DNA from: Porphyra umbilicalis
Taxonomy: Eukaryota; Rhodophyta; Bangiophyceae; Bangiales; Bangiaceae
DNA length: 64,000 bases
Direction of reading: 5' to 3'
NCBI GenBank assembly: GCA_002049455.2
Contig: KV919087.1
Span: 21,051 to 85,050, forward strand
A model generated the notes under the pieces. That model ran no database searches and had not been told where the DNA came from. It saw only the letters and a list, made by a program, of their open reading frames with translations. Below, in pieces: positions 22,251 through 32,900 of this stretch. Numbering within the stretch: the first letter of the stretch is position 1; each line of letters starts with the position of its first letter. The position numbers and the translations under genes were made by a program.

Positions 22251-22691
22251 GGTGGTGTGGTAGAAGCGGCGGCTATGGTGGTAGACGCGGCAGAGGGACA
22301 ACAGGATGGGGGAGAGGAGGGGGAGAGGGAAGCTCGGCGGCCGGCGGTGGCGACGAGGGGGCGTGCGCGGCGTGACGCGGGGGCCAGCAGCGCGACGCGG
22401 CACGACGATGGTGGTGATCACCGGTCAGATCGAATGTGGCAGCGACCACTCTTCCTGGCTCCGCAGCAGCACCTGATTTCTGGTTGTACGGCGGAACTGC
22501 TCCGGAACATCGAATATTCACAATTGGGCGGCCCTTACACACGGCCCTCAGCAGATGGGCATTGATTGGCTAGAATCCGTCCACGTTCTTCACACGAGAC
22601 AGGCGATTCCAACGTGGATTGCGAGTTATTATAGCCTCCTTGAATGGCCTTTGCTGGGGGGCGATGCGGATCTCTTCAACCCCTTCTGGAC
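22251..22691. other. spacer, no gene recognised
   Basis: Ends at the insertion site of element C. The natural continuation of this DNA is at 34604. Confidence 0.5.
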
Positions 22692-22696
22692 GTTGG
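22692..22696. repeat. element C target-site duplication, left (GTTGG)
   Basis: GTTGG precedes the LTR and recurs at 34599-34603. Confidence 0.92.
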
Positions 22697-23069
22697 TGTG
22701 AAGTCGGTGTGGTCAAGTGGGTGCGTTGTTTTACTATGGCAGAGGTCCTGGGCCGTGTCCAGCCACCTAATGTACCCCAGACGGCCCCAGGACAGGTCGT
22801 CGGGCAGCCCGCTCTCGGAGCACACCCACGTGCCTCAGTTCTCAGTGCGCGCGGGCCGCGGCGCACCTCCCAGAACGGGGCATGCACCTCCCCACACAAG
22901 TCCCCCCCCGCGAGCTCACCCCAGCAGAGAGTGCCCACTACGAGACCAACAAATCAAGTACACACAAGTACAGAACATACAACAAGTGCATAGGTAAATA
23001 CCCAAAACTGAGTCCCAATGCTCAACCGGGTAAGTATAGACAAATGGAATTGCTGAGCCATGCTCAACA
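22697..23069 (-). repeat. element C 3' LTR (373 bp)
   Basis: On the element strand it starts TGTTGAGCATGG and ends CTTCACA. It is preceded on the element strand by the polypurine tract AATTGGGGGGAG (23070-23081). Confidence 0.93.
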
Positions 23070-23081
23070 CTCCCCCCAATT
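23070..23081 (-). other. element C polypurine tract
   Basis: AATTGGGGGGAG on the element strand abuts TGTTGAGC. Confidence 0.8.
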
Positions 23082-23172
23082 ACATTGTGACGGTTCCGGA
23101 GTCCGGTTGCAAGGTAGCCCGGCTTCCGGCTTACAGCTTGATTTGGCTTCCCGATCGCCGCTGCTCGGGCCC

Positions 23173-23845
23173 GGGCTGTAGCAGTACAGCCCTCCTCGGG
23201 AAGCCATATCAGTTTTGGGCTGTACTGATACAGAACCCCCCCTCCCCGACTTGGCCGCAAAACGCGATGTGGGCCAAAAAACCGCCCACCGCCAAGTCGA
23301 CAACCGCCGACTCGGACAGCATCAGAGCACCCGCCAGCCGACCGTCAGGCCGCCGCAAGCCGCCCAACCGCCGCAAAGTCAACGCAAACCGCCGACTTGG
23401 TAGAGACGCATGAAGCTGGGCTGTATCAGTACAGCCCTCCCCCCGCCACTTAAAACAAAAAACGATGTCCGCCAAGTCCGCCTCGGTCGACGCGGACAGC
23501 ATCGGAGAAGCCCGTAGCCGACCGCCCGACCGCCGCAGGCCACCCAGTCGGCGTAAAGGCGACGCAAGCCGCTGCCTTCGTAGCGATGCAAGGGCCTGGA
23601 GCTGTATCAGTACAGCCGCAACGGCTACCGCCCAGCCGAAAATCGAATTGACGCGGTCGTCCAATGTTGATCGGATCGTCCGACGAAACGTTCGGTAGAC
23701 ATCGATTCGACTGGCCGCCCCCGACTCGATCGGCAAAACGTCGACTTGATCGACGAATTTCGGCACGAATCCGACACGGGCTGTATCAGTACAGCCCGCC
23801 GACAATCGGATCCAGATTCCGAGGAGGGCTGTACTGATACAGCCC
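23173..23845. repeat. palindrome cluster in the 3' untranslated region of element C
   Basis: Six copies of a 20-bp palindrome GGGCTGTA-N4-TACAGCCC lie at 23173, 23217 (outer pairs decayed), 23418, 23599 (decayed), 23778 and 23826. The central four bases are TCAG, CTGA or GCAG; TCAG and CTGA are reverse complements, so copies occur in both orientations. Spacers are rich in CGACTTGG and AAAACG blocks shared with the matching regions of B and D. The first copy sits in a longer hairpin bounded by GGCTTCCCGA/TCGGGAAGCC. Confidence 0.9.
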
Positions 23846-23944
23846 AGCCCCCGACTTCGCCAGAAACCGCCCAATCGACCCGAAGCCGTTCCGGGCCGCC
23901 GACACCGCCACTCCGCCGCCAACCACCGCCCCACCCGAGGGGGC

Positions 23945-23977
23945 TCAGCACTGCGGCGAAGGACGTAGGGCCCGCGT
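23945..23977 (-). CDS. C-terminal tail of element C pol, severed by B
   Basis: After removal of B and one copy of its GCCG duplication, the C frame continues ...GSSG|TRALRPSPQC and stops at TGA 23945-23947. The ending Cys-stop followed by G (TGCTGAG) is exactly how the B and D pol frames end, so this is the natural C terminus. Confidence 0.9.
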   Translation of the reverse strand, partial: TRALRPSPQC

Positions 23978-23981
23978 GCCG
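23978..23981. repeat. element B target-site duplication, left (GCCG)
   Basis: Four-base match to 29918-29921. A fifth base does not match. Confidence 0.75.
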
Positions 23982-24454
23982 TGTGAAGTGAGCGGTAGTT
24001 GGGTGGATGCGTTGGTTTACTCGGGGCGGGTCTGCGGCACAAGGCCAGCAGCCTCTTGACCCCCAGACGACCCGCTCCCAGCGCCCTCCAGGAACATCCC
24101 CACTCTCACGCCGTCGCAGAGCGCACGGCGCACCTCCCGAGGGGGAGCTCACACCCAGAGGGCACAGCCTCTAACCACCTCACAAGTCCGGACCATCCCG
24201 CCGAGCTCAACCCGCTAATCTCCCGGAGCTAAGCCCCTAATGGGTCGCCCAAAAACACAAATACAATCAAATACATGCCAAAATACACACCACAAATACA
24301 TGACAGTAGGTGTCACAAAGTCCCATCATACTTCGGACTTGTCCCGAAATACATATGGCTTGCATGCAATACATTGCTACTTACCCGGAAATACCGCCGG
24401 ACTTGTCGCTGCCAATGCACCTCGCCATGTGGAGCTGCTGAGCCATGCTCAACA
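23982..24454 (-). repeat. element B 3' LTR (473 bp)
   Basis: On the element strand it starts TGTTGAGCATGGCTCAGC and ends CTCACTTCACA. It matches 29445-29917. Only the outermost ~25 bp are shared with the LTRs of C, so B and C belong to distinct subfamilies. Confidence 0.93.
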
Positions 24455-24466
24455 CTCCCCCCAGGT
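24455..24466 (-). other. element B polypurine tract
   Basis: ACCTGGGGGGAG on the element strand abuts TGTTGAGC. Confidence 0.8.
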
Positions 24467-24580
24467 CCACATGGGCGCTGGGTGTGCGGGCCACGTCCCG
24501 ATGTCGCCATCGGGAAAACGTGACCGCGGCAAGAGTCGAATTCCGGGTGCCTGTCTCACAGGCAGGAAACCCAGGTGCAG

Positions 24581-24998
24581 TTGGTATCGATACCAACCAA
24601 AAAATCAACCACAACAGATGCCCCCGTACGAAGGCCCATGTGAAAGAGGACGTCGAGCTGACCAAAAAAGATTGGACAGCTCCGTCAGAGTCCATCAGAC
24701 GGCGGAGATACGACCCGCCGCCCGGCCCGGCCGCGAAGAACAGTAGCGCTACTATCCATCGCCAGCTCCGGGTCGCTACACGTGGCCGACCACGTGTTAC
24801 AACTCGACACGTGGACAGCCACGTGTTACAACGCGACACGTGGACAGCCACGTGTTAGAACTTGATCCGCAGACGCGTGGCACTCCACGTGTTGCAACTC
24901 GATCCGACCGCTAGAGGTTGGGTAGTAGCGCTACTAACCTTCCCTTCTGCGACTTGGCCGAAATGGACCACCGGGCCCGACGTGGACCGTAGCGCTAC
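24581..24998. repeat. palindrome cluster in the 3' untranslated region of element B
   Basis: A palindrome with core GTAGCGCTAC occurs three times: AGTAGCGCTACT (24742), TAGTAGCGCTACTA (24923) and GTAGCGCTAC (24989). A separate perfect 16-bp palindrome TTGGTATCGATACCAA lies at 24581. Between them is a 29-bp direct repeat (24778-24906, four units, the last two drifted) in which each unit holds ACACGTGG-N5-CCACGTGT or close variants, that is, paired CACGTG boxes. Confidence 0.88.
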
Positions 24999-25108
24999 TA
25001 CCCATGTCGACCAAAACGCCGCAAATCGACTCCGGACCAGATCGACTCGGCCGATAACCGCGACTCCGCGGTTGTGCCACTGGCCGTCCCCAGTAGCACC
25101 GCAGCCGC

Positions 25109-28100
25109 TCAGCACTTCCCCAACGGGGGGCCGCCGAGGCCAGCGTCGCGCACCACCTCGCCCAGGTCCCCGCCAGTCCCGATGGCGTTCCGGAAAGCCA
25201 TAAACGCCGGCAACGGCAGCGGCTTAGTGAGCCCGTCCGCCGGCATCTCCGCGCTCGGGAGGAAGTAGAATGCCACCTCCCCGCGGGCCTGGTAGTCTCG
25301 CACCATGTGGAAAGCCACGTCCACGTGCTTAGTCCGCCCCGTCGCTTCCGGGTTGTTGACAAGCGCCAGGCAGGACTGGTTGTCCTCCCTCATTGGCACG
25401 GCTCCGCCGTCGACGCCCAGCACCGACAGCAGCTTGCGTAGCCACAGCGCCTCCTTGGTCGCCATCGCGGCGGCCACGTACTCCGCCTCGGCCGTCGAGG
25501 TGGCCACGGTCGACTGGCGCTTGCTTGCCCACGCAATCGGCCCGCCATTGCAGGTAAAGACGAAACCGGTTGTCGACCGACGACCGTCGATGTCGCCGGC
25601 CCAGTCGGCGTCGACAAACCCTTGCAGCGGCTCGCTGCCGCCGTAGACCACCCCCAGGCGAGTCGTCCCGCGCAGGTAGCGCAAAACCCCCTTGGCCGCG
25701 CGCATGTGGTCCTCCTCAGGGCAGGACATGAAGCGCGACAGCACCCCTACGGCAAAGGCGATGTCTGGCCTAGTCGTGGTAGACAGGTAGAGGAGGGAGC
25801 CAACCAACTCGGCATAACGGTTGCCCTCCGGCAGCAGGCCCTCCCCTGTCTTGGTCAGCTTGACCCCCGACGCCATCGGCGTCTTGTTTGGCGTCGCCTT
25901 AACCATCCCGAACGCCTCCAGCAGCGTCGCGTTGTGCCCCGGGTTGCTCAACGTCAGAGTCTTGGCCGCCCGGTTGCGCATGACCTTCATGCCAATGAAG
26001 TCCTTGACCTCCCCCATGTCGCGCACCTCAAACTTGGCAGACACGGAGTGCTTGACGGCCTTGACCCCAGCCAGCTTCTCGCCCGCCACGATAAGGTCGT
26101 CGACGTACACGAGGATAAAGATACACCCGTGCACGGGGTGGTGCCACTCATAGAGGCACGGGTCCACCTTGGACCGGACCGCCCCCATCTCCTTGAGCTC
26201 TTGGTCGAGCTTGATGCCCCACAGCCGCCCCGCCTGCTTTGTCCCGTAGAGTGCCAGGTTCAGCCGACACATCTCCTCCAGCCCCTCGGGCTCGACACCG
26301 TCGGGGAGTTTGATGTACATCTCCTTGTCCATCTTGGCGTTGAGGAAGGCTGTCTTGACGTCGACATGGTGGATCTCCCAGCTCATGGCTGCCGCCACAG
26401 CAAAGAGGGCACGTGTTGTGGCCGCGTTGGGTACCGGAGCCCACGTCTCGTCAAAGTCTCGTCCCGGCACCTGGTTGAAGCCTTGGGCCACAAGTCGAGC
26501 CTTGTAGTGCGTCAGATTGCCCTCCGCGTCGTGCTTGATGTCGAACACGAATCGCGTCTTGATGGCATTTTGCTTCTTGTTGTTGCCCTTGGTCTTGGAC
26601 CAGGTGCCAAGGTTCTTGTGTGCCGCCACCTCCTCCTTAATGGCCTGCTTCCACAGCGGCCAGTCAGGACGAGCGCGCGCCTCCTTCTCGTTTGCAGGCG
26701 GTTTGTGCAAGTCCCAGCCCGCTGCAGCCGCGGACGCGGTACAGCTTGCCAGGTACGCCTTGGGATCCTTCTCCCACCAGGTTAAATTGAGAGCTGGCTT
26801 GCGCTTCGAGCGCCGAGGCCCCGGTGTGACGCTGTCACTGGCCGCAGGTGCTTGACCGACCCCGGGTGTCGATTCACCGTCGCCGTCATCGTCGTCTTCC
26901 TCGCTCTCTTCAGCGAGGGAAGGAGGACCACCATCTTCGTCGCTAATGGAAGTTTCGTCGGGGGTGTACTCGTCCTCACGCCCGCCTTCGGCGTCGAGCA
27001 TGTCCATTGCCCCTTCGGTGCCGTCGACGCTGTCGGCGTCAGCTTCCGCAGTTAGCCGGGGACCAGCGCTTGACCCGACCGCCGACGTCTCGACCTTAGC
27101 CGGGTTCTCCTCCATCAGCACGTCTCGACGCTCGAAGACTTGGTTCGTCTCATCCTCGAGGATGCGGTAGGCCTTGCCACCGACCGTGTAGCCAACAAAG
27201 CGGCCGACGTCGGTCCTTGGCTCCAGCTTGCGTTGCTGCTTCTTGGGTTTGAGCGCCCACGCCCGGCTCGCCCAAACGCGGAATCCCGCGACGTTGGGGC
27301 GTCGACCCGTTAGGGCCTCCAGCGGTGTCACGTCCAGCCCCGCCTTGGGAGATCGGTTGAGCACATGGACAACGGAGGCCAACGCCTCGGCCCACAGCTC
27401 TTCCTCCGCGCCGGCGTCAAGCAGGGCAGCACGCACGCGCTCCATTAGCGTGCGGTTCACCCGCTCCGCCTTGCCGTTCTGCTGCGACTTGTACGGCGCC
27501 GTCATCTCAGACGTGATGCCCTTATCCTCGTACCACGCCTTGAGATCTTTCGTGACGTACTCCTTTGCACCGTCGTGACGGACACGCTTCACTTTCACGC
27601 CCGTCAGCGTCTCAAGCTGCTTGATGCGCGTCTTGAGCACCTCCGGCGCCATCCCCTTTGTCTTGATAGGTGTAGCCGTGATGAACCCTGTTGAGTCCTC
27701 CAGCGCCGTCATAAAGTAGATGGAACCACCCAGCGACTCAGTGAGTGGGCCACCAATGTCGGTGTGCACAAGTTCGCACTTGGTCGTCGCTGTAGACGAG
27801 CGGGGGCTCGGCGCCTGCACCATCTTGCCGTCCACACACGGCACACACACAGTGCCAATAACGCGCTTGGCGTCTGCCACTGACGACGGCATGCCGTCGA
27901 CCATTGTGGCCGCCCGCTTGAGGTTCTTTAACCCCAAGTGGTTGAAACGACGGTGCCACAGCTCCGCCTCCCCAGCTATACGCGTGGATGCCGCGTTAGC
28001 CGACGCCTGGACCGGCGTCACCTTGAGCACATACTGCTCCAGGTCGTTCACCTTGCCGACCACCGACGCCTTGTCGAGCACTCCGCTCGAGCCAACAGCA

Positions 28101-29440
28101 TCCCCGTCGCTAAGGATGTAGCAGGCGTTGTCAACAAACACCACCGCACCTCGATTGCGGTCGACCGCTCGAACCGACAGCAGGTTGCTAGTCAGGTCCG
28201 GAACGAGCATAGCCTCCTCGAGTACCATGCGCGTCTTGGTGTTCCCTTTGCCAACGTCCATGGAGACGTGGCCGTGCCCCTTGATGGGCACCTTGTCGCC
28301 GTTGGCCAAGGTGACCTCGGCCCCGCTTCCCGCCGTCCGGATGGTGAAGCCCTTATCCCCGGCGGCCATGTGGTTGGTTGCGCCAGAGTCGAGCGCCCAG
28401 ATTGATATCCCGCGTGTGCTCCCGTGAGCCTTGCTGCTCCCGGAATTGCCGGTGAAAGCAGTGTAGGCCAAAGCGGCACCCGCGTGGGGCCCGCCGCCGT
28501 GGCCGCCTTCACGACCACCACCGCCGGGCTTGCCCTTGCCCTTGGCCTCGTCCGCCTTCTTCTTGTAGCAGTCGCGCTGCATGTGCCCTTTCTTGTTGCA
28601 GTAGAAGCACACGACCGATTCCTTGTCAAACGACTTCTTGTGCGCCGCTGCCGCAAAGGCTTGTGACTTGACACTGCCAAAAGGCTTGGACGCGGCGACG
28701 GTAATGCTCCGCTGCTCCACTTGCAGCAGCTTAGCCGTCACGTCCGACATGACGAGCTTGGTGTCCTTGTTCTCCAAGACCGTCCTCAGCATCCCGTAAT
28801 CTGACGGGAGCCCCGACAAGACACGCAGTGCGAGCGTGTTGTCGTCCACCGGGTTGCCGAGCATGGCGAGCTCGTCCCGGATCATCTTGGCGCGTGACGT
28901 GAACTTGATGATGTTCTCGTCGCCGCCCTTCTTCAGGCTGCTCAGCTCGTCCATGAGCCGCAGCAGCTGCGCGTTGTCACGCGCCTCGAACATGACCTTG
29001 AGCGCGTCCCACGCCTCCTTGGCCGTGTCCACCGACGTGACCGTGTTGAGATGCACGGGCTTGACCGACATCTGGATGGTCGCCAGCGCCGCCTCGTTCA
29101 TGGTGTCCCACGCTTCGACCACCGGGTCGGACTTCTTGTCGTCCGACGCAGAAGCCGGGCGGTCCGTCACGACCGCCGCCCATAGCTTCTCCTTCTTGAG
29201 CGGCGCACGCTGGTACGCCGCCCACACCTTGTAGTCGTCGTCCAGCTGCGCGAACCGCAGGCCGCCAAAGCGGCCGTGGTCTGACATGTTGACGACCTCG
29301 GCGCCGCACAGCGCCGCACTAACGACGTAGGGAGCAGAGAACGCCCGCCCCACGCCGGAACACACCGCGACCCCAGCAACGTCGTCTCGCCAGCGACCGC
29401 AGGGAAGACGACGATTACCACCAGCGACAGCTGGGCCCAT
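25109..29440 (-). CDS. copia Gag-Pol polyprotein of element B, intact
   Basis: An uninterrupted frame of 1,443 codons begins four bases inside the primer-binding site. The best start is Met 52 (29287, MSDHGRFGGLRFAQLDDDYKVW), since that is where similarity to D becomes strong; an upstream start at 29440 is possible because C conserves the VAGG-RRLPC segment. Domains by residue: Gag about 52-275, zinc knuckle CFYCNKKGHMQRDC (277-290), protease LDSGATNHMA (about 350), integrase HTDIGG to KSQQNGKAERVNRTL (about 555-660), RT with KARLVAQGFNQVPGRDFDETWAPV and active site YVDDLIVAG (about 1112), RNase H VDADWAGDIDGRRSTTGF (about 1280), ending PLGKC. Every catalytic motif I can check is present. Confidence 0.95.
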   Translation of the reverse strand: MGPAVAGGNRRLPCGRWRDDVAGVAVCSGVGRAFSAPYVVSAALCGAEVVNMSDHGRFGGLRFAQLDDDYKVWAAYQRAPLKKEKLWAAVVTDRPASASDDKKSDPVVEAWDTMNEAALATIQMSVKPVHLNTVTSVDTAKEAWDALKVMFEARDNAQLLRLMDELSSLKKGGDENIIKFTSRAKMIRDELAMLGNPVDDNTLALRVLSGLPSDYGMLRTVLENKDTKLVMSDVTAKLLQVEQRSITVAASKPFGSVKSQAFAAAAHKKSFDKESVVCFYCNKKGHMQRDCYKKKADEAKGKGKPGGGGREGGHGGGPHAGAALAYTAFTGNSGSSKAHGSTRGISIWALDSGATNHMAAGDKGFTIRTAGSGAEVTLANGDKVPIKGHGHVSMDVGKGNTKTRMVLEEAMLVPDLTSNLLSVRAVDRNRGAVVFVDNACYILSDGDAVGSSGVLDKASVVGKVNDLEQYVLKVTPVQASANAASTRIAGEAELWHRRFNHLGLKNLKRAATMVDGMPSSVADAKRVIGTVCVPCVDGKMVQAPSPRSSTATTKCELVHTDIGGPLTESLGGSIYFMTALEDSTGFITATPIKTKGMAPEVLKTRIKQLETLTGVKVKRVRHDGAKEYVTKDLKAWYEDKGITSEMTAPYKSQQNGKAERVNRTLMERVRAALLDAGAEEELWAEALASVVHVLNRSPKAGLDVTPLEALTGRRPNVAGFRVWASRAWALKPKKQQRKLEPRTDVGRFVGYTVGGKAYRILEDETNQVFERRDVLMEENPAKVETSAVGSSAGPRLTAEADADSVDGTEGAMDMLDAEGGREDEYTPDETSISDEDGGPPSLAEESEEDDDDGDGESTPGVGQAPAASDSVTPGPRRSKRKPALNLTWWEKDPKAYLASCTASAAAAGWDLHKPPANEKEARARPDWPLWKQAIKEEVAAHKNLGTWSKTKGNNKKQNAIKTRFVFDIKHDAEGNLTHYKARLVAQGFNQVPGRDFDETWAPVPNAATTRALFAVAAAMSWEIHHVDVKTAFLNAKMDKEMYIKLPDGVEPEGLEEMCRLNLALYGTKQAGRLWGIKLDQELKEMGAVRSKVDPCLYEWHHPVHGCIFILVYVDDLIVAGEKLAGVKAVKHSVSAKFEVRDMGEVKDFIGMKVMRNRAAKTLTLSNPGHNATLLEAFGMVKATPNKTPMASGVKLTKTGEGLLPEGNRYAELVGSLLYLSTTTRPDIAFAVGVLSRFMSCPEEDHMRAAKGVLRYLRGTTRLGVVYGGSEPLQGFVDADWAGDIDGRRSTTGFVFTCNGGPIAWASKRQSTVATSTAEAEYVAAAMATKEALWLRKLLSVLGVDGGAVPMREDNQSCLALVNNPEATGRTKHVDVAFHMVRDYQARGEVAFYFLPSAEMPADGLTKPLPLPAFMAFRNAIGTGGDLGEVVRDAGLGGPPLGKC

Positions 29441-29444
29441 AACC
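29430..29444 (-). other. element B primer-binding site (initiator tRNA-Met 5'-half)
   Basis: The + strand reads GCTGGGCCCATAACC up to the LTR. This is the anticodon-arm sequence of eukaryotic initiator tRNA-Met ending in the anticodon loop, the site used by Drosophila copia. Confidence 0.88.
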
Positions 29445-29917
29445 TGTGAAGTGAGCGGTAGTTGGGTGGATGCGTTGGTTTACTCGGGGCGGGTCTGCGG
29501 CACAAGGCCAGCAGCCTCTTGACCCCCAGACGACCCGCTCCCAGCGCCCTCCAGGAACATCCCCACTCTCACGCCGTCGCAGAGCGCACGGCGCACATCC
29601 CGAGGGGGAGCTCACACCCAGAGGGCACAGCCCCTAACCACCCCACAAGTCCGGACCATCCCGCCAAGCTCAACCCGCTAATCTCCCGGAGCTAAGCCCC
29701 TAATGGGTCGCCCAAAAACACAAATACAATCAAATACCTGCCAAAATACACACCACAAGTACATGACAGTAGGTGTCACAAAGTCCCATCATACTTCGGA
29801 CTTGTCCCGAAATACATATGGCTTGCATACAATACATTGCTACTTACCCGGAAATACCGCCGGACTTGTCGCTGCCAATGCACCTCGCCATGTGGAGCTG
29901 CTGAGCCATGCTCAACA
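29445..29917 (-). repeat. element B 5' LTR (473 bp)
   Basis: Pairs with 23982-24454. Confidence 0.93.
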
Positions 29918-29921
29918 GCCG
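29918..29921. repeat. element B target-site duplication, right (GCCG)
   Basis: Matches 23978-23981; these bases are also coding in the C pol frame. Confidence 0.75.
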
Positions 29922-32900
29922 CTACTCCCCGAAGTGCCCAGATCCGAGCCATCGCCGATGACGCCCCGGAATGTGGTGAACGCCGGGGCCGGCAGTGGCT
30001 TCGTCATGCCATCTGCGGGCATGTCGGCGCTGGGAAGAAAGTAGAAGGCAACCTCCCCACGCGCGACGTAGTCGCGCACCATGTGGTACGCAACGTCTAC
30101 GTGCTTGGTACGCCCGGTGGCTTCGGGATTGTTGACCAAAGCGAGGCACGCCTGGTTGTCCTCCCCCATGGGCACGGTGTCCCCGTCGACGCCCAGCTCC
30201 GACAGAAGTTTGCGCAGCCACAGCGCCTCCTTGATTGCCATAGCGGCGGCGACGTACTCGGCCTCGGCCGTTGACGTCGCCACGGTCGACTGGCGCTTGC
30301 TCGTCCACGATATCGGCCCGCCATTGAGGGTGAAGACAAAGCCCGTCGTCGACCGACGAGCGTCAATATCGCCTGCCCAGTCTGCGTCAACGTACCCTTG
30401 GAGAGGCTTGTCGTCACCGTAGACGACCCCTAGTCGCGTAGCCCCGCGAAGATATCGGAGCACCCCCTTGGCCGCGCGCATGTGGTCCTCCTCGGGGCAT
30501 GACATGTAGCGGGAGAGCACGCCCACGGAAAAGGCAATGTCCGGCCTCGTCGTCGTGGAGAGGTACAGCAACGAGCCAACAAGCTCGGCGTACCGGTTGC
30601 CCTCGGGCAGTAGATTCTCCCCCGTCTTGCAAAGCTTGGCACCTGACACCATGGGCGTCTTGTTAGGCGCAGACTTGTTCATCTGGAAAGCCTCAAGCAG
30701 GGAACTGACATGCCCCGGATTGCTCAGGGTGATCACCTTGGCAGCCCGCTCTCGCATGACCTTCATGCCAATGAAGTCCTTGACCTCACCCATGTCGCGC
30801 ACGTCGAAAGACGCCAACACCGAGGCCTTGACCATCTGGACCCCGTCGAGGCTTTTTCCAGCCACAATGAGATCGTCCACGTAGACGAGGATGTAGACAA
30901 GCCCGTGCACAGGGTGGCTCCACGTGTAGAGGCACGGGTCCACCTTGGACCGGACCGCTCCGATGGCATTGAGCTCTTTGTTAAGCTTGATGCCCCACAA
31001 TCGTCCCGCCTGTTTGGTCCCATAGAGAGCCAGGTTCAGACGGCGGACATCACCTTCCTCCCCCGGCTCGGCTCCGACCGGAAGCTTGATGTACATCTCC
31101 TTGTCCATCTTTGCGTTGAGGAAGGCCGTCTTCACATCCACGTGGTGAACTTCCCAGTCCTTGGCCGCCGCCACCGCGAAGAGCGCGCGTGTCGTGGCCG
31201 AGCTCGGCACTGGTGCCCATGTCTCATCAAAGTCGCGCCCCGGCACTTGGTTGAAGCCCTGCGCCACCAGTCGCGCCTTGTACCGAGTCATGTTGCCCTC
31301 AGCATCGTGCTTGATGTCGTACACGTACCGCGTTTTGACAGCCTTACGCTTGTTGCTGCTCCTGGTATTGGACCAGGTACCAAGCTTCTTGTGTGCGAGG
31401 TACTCTTCTTTCTCAGCCGCCTTCCAACGCGGCCAGTCCGATCGCGCACGCGCCTCCTTCGCATTGGCTGGCGCCTTGGTCAGGTCCCATCCCGACGGAT
31501 CTCCGCCCTTGGGTCCTTCTGCAGCGTATGCCTTTGGGTTACGCTCCCACCAGGTAACCTTGGGTGCCGGCTTGCGCTTCGACCGCCGGAGTGCTTGCAC
31601 CCCGTCGTCACCACTCTCTGTGGTGGATCCAGACAGCACGTCGTGTCCATCATGATCCGCCGCGTCCTCGCCGGCGTCATTGTCATCTCCGTCTTCTGCG
31701 TCGAGTCCGGAAGCCTCGTCCGGCTCAACGTCGCTCTCTGACGACTGCTGCGAGGCATACTCGTCCCCGCTTGCGGCTTCCGCTTCCAGCATGTCCATGG
31801 CGCCGTCCTCCTTGTCACCATCCGTCTGACTGGTCAGGAAAGGGGTGGAAGCAGGGCCAGGGACAGAGGTCATCTTGATGGCTTTGCTTGAGGTCTCCTC
31901 CATGAGCACATCTCGGCGCTCAAAGACCTTGTTTGAGCCATCCTCTAGGATGCGGTAGGCCTTGCCACCAACAGTGTAGCCGACAAAACGGCCGACGTCG
32001 GTCCTGGGTTCCAGCTTTCGCTGCTGCTGCTTGGGCTTCAGAGCCCATGCCCGGCTCCCCAAGACCCGAAATCCCTTCACGTCGGGGCGTCTCCCCGTGA
32101 GGGCTTCCAGCAGGGTCACATCTTGACCCGCCTTGGGGGATCGGTTGAGCACGTGGATGACGGTTGACAAAGCCTCCGCCCACAGCTCCTCTTCCGCTCC
32201 GGCGTCCAGAAGAGCCGCACGGACGCGCTCCATGATGTACCGGTTGGCGCGCTCTGCCTTCCCGTTCTGCTGCGAAGAGTACGGCGCCGTCTTCTCAGAC
32301 GTAATGCCTTTGTCTTCATACCAGGCCTGGAGGTCGCGGCTCACGTACTCCTTGGCTCCATCGTGACGAACCCGCTTCACCTTAAGCCAAGTTAGGGTCT
32401 CTAGCTGCTTGATGCGGGCCTTGAGGACATCCGGAACCATGCCCTTGGACTTGATGGGCGTCGCCGTGATGAACCCAGTGGAGTCTTCCATCAGAGTCAC
32501 GAAGTAGACAGAGCCGCCCAGCGACGCCGTCAACGGCCCATCAACGTCCGTGTGAACCAACTCGCACTTGGTGGTGGTCGTTGTCGAGCGATGATGCGGA
32601 GAACGCGCCATCTTTCCGTCGACACAAGGCACGCATACCGTACCAGGAACGCGCTTGGCGTCGGCTACCGTCGATGGAATCCCATCGACCATCCCAACCA
32701 CACGCTTGAGGTTCTCGAAACCCAAGTGGTTGAACCGGCGGTGCCACAGCTCTGCCTCGCCGTCCATGTGCGTGGAGACGGCTCTGGCTGACGCCGTGAC
32801 CGGAGTCACCTTCAGCACGTAGTTCTCCGACTCGCTGACCGAGCCGACGACAGACGCGTTGCTCAAAACTCCGATCGCGAGCACCGCTTCCCCATCACTG

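Larger units (their letters stand above)
23982..29917 (-). mobile_element. copia element B, intact pol, nested in C
   Basis: LTRs of identical length (473 bp) flank an unbroken gag-pol, with primer site, polypurine tract and a 4-bp duplication. It inserted 33 coding bases before the C pol stop. By eye the LTRs differ at about seven sites. Of all elements here this is the most likely to be autonomous. Confidence 0.95.

Noticed and set aside
21501..22421. N-terminal extension of the KDZ transposase to 22421
   Set aside because: The added ~300 residues are Pro/Arg/Ala runs from the 165-177-bp minisatellite and likely not translated.
23173..23845. CRISPR-like array
   Set aside because: Spacing is irregular, spacers are related to each other, copies occur in both orientations, and the context is a eukaryotic retrotransposon.
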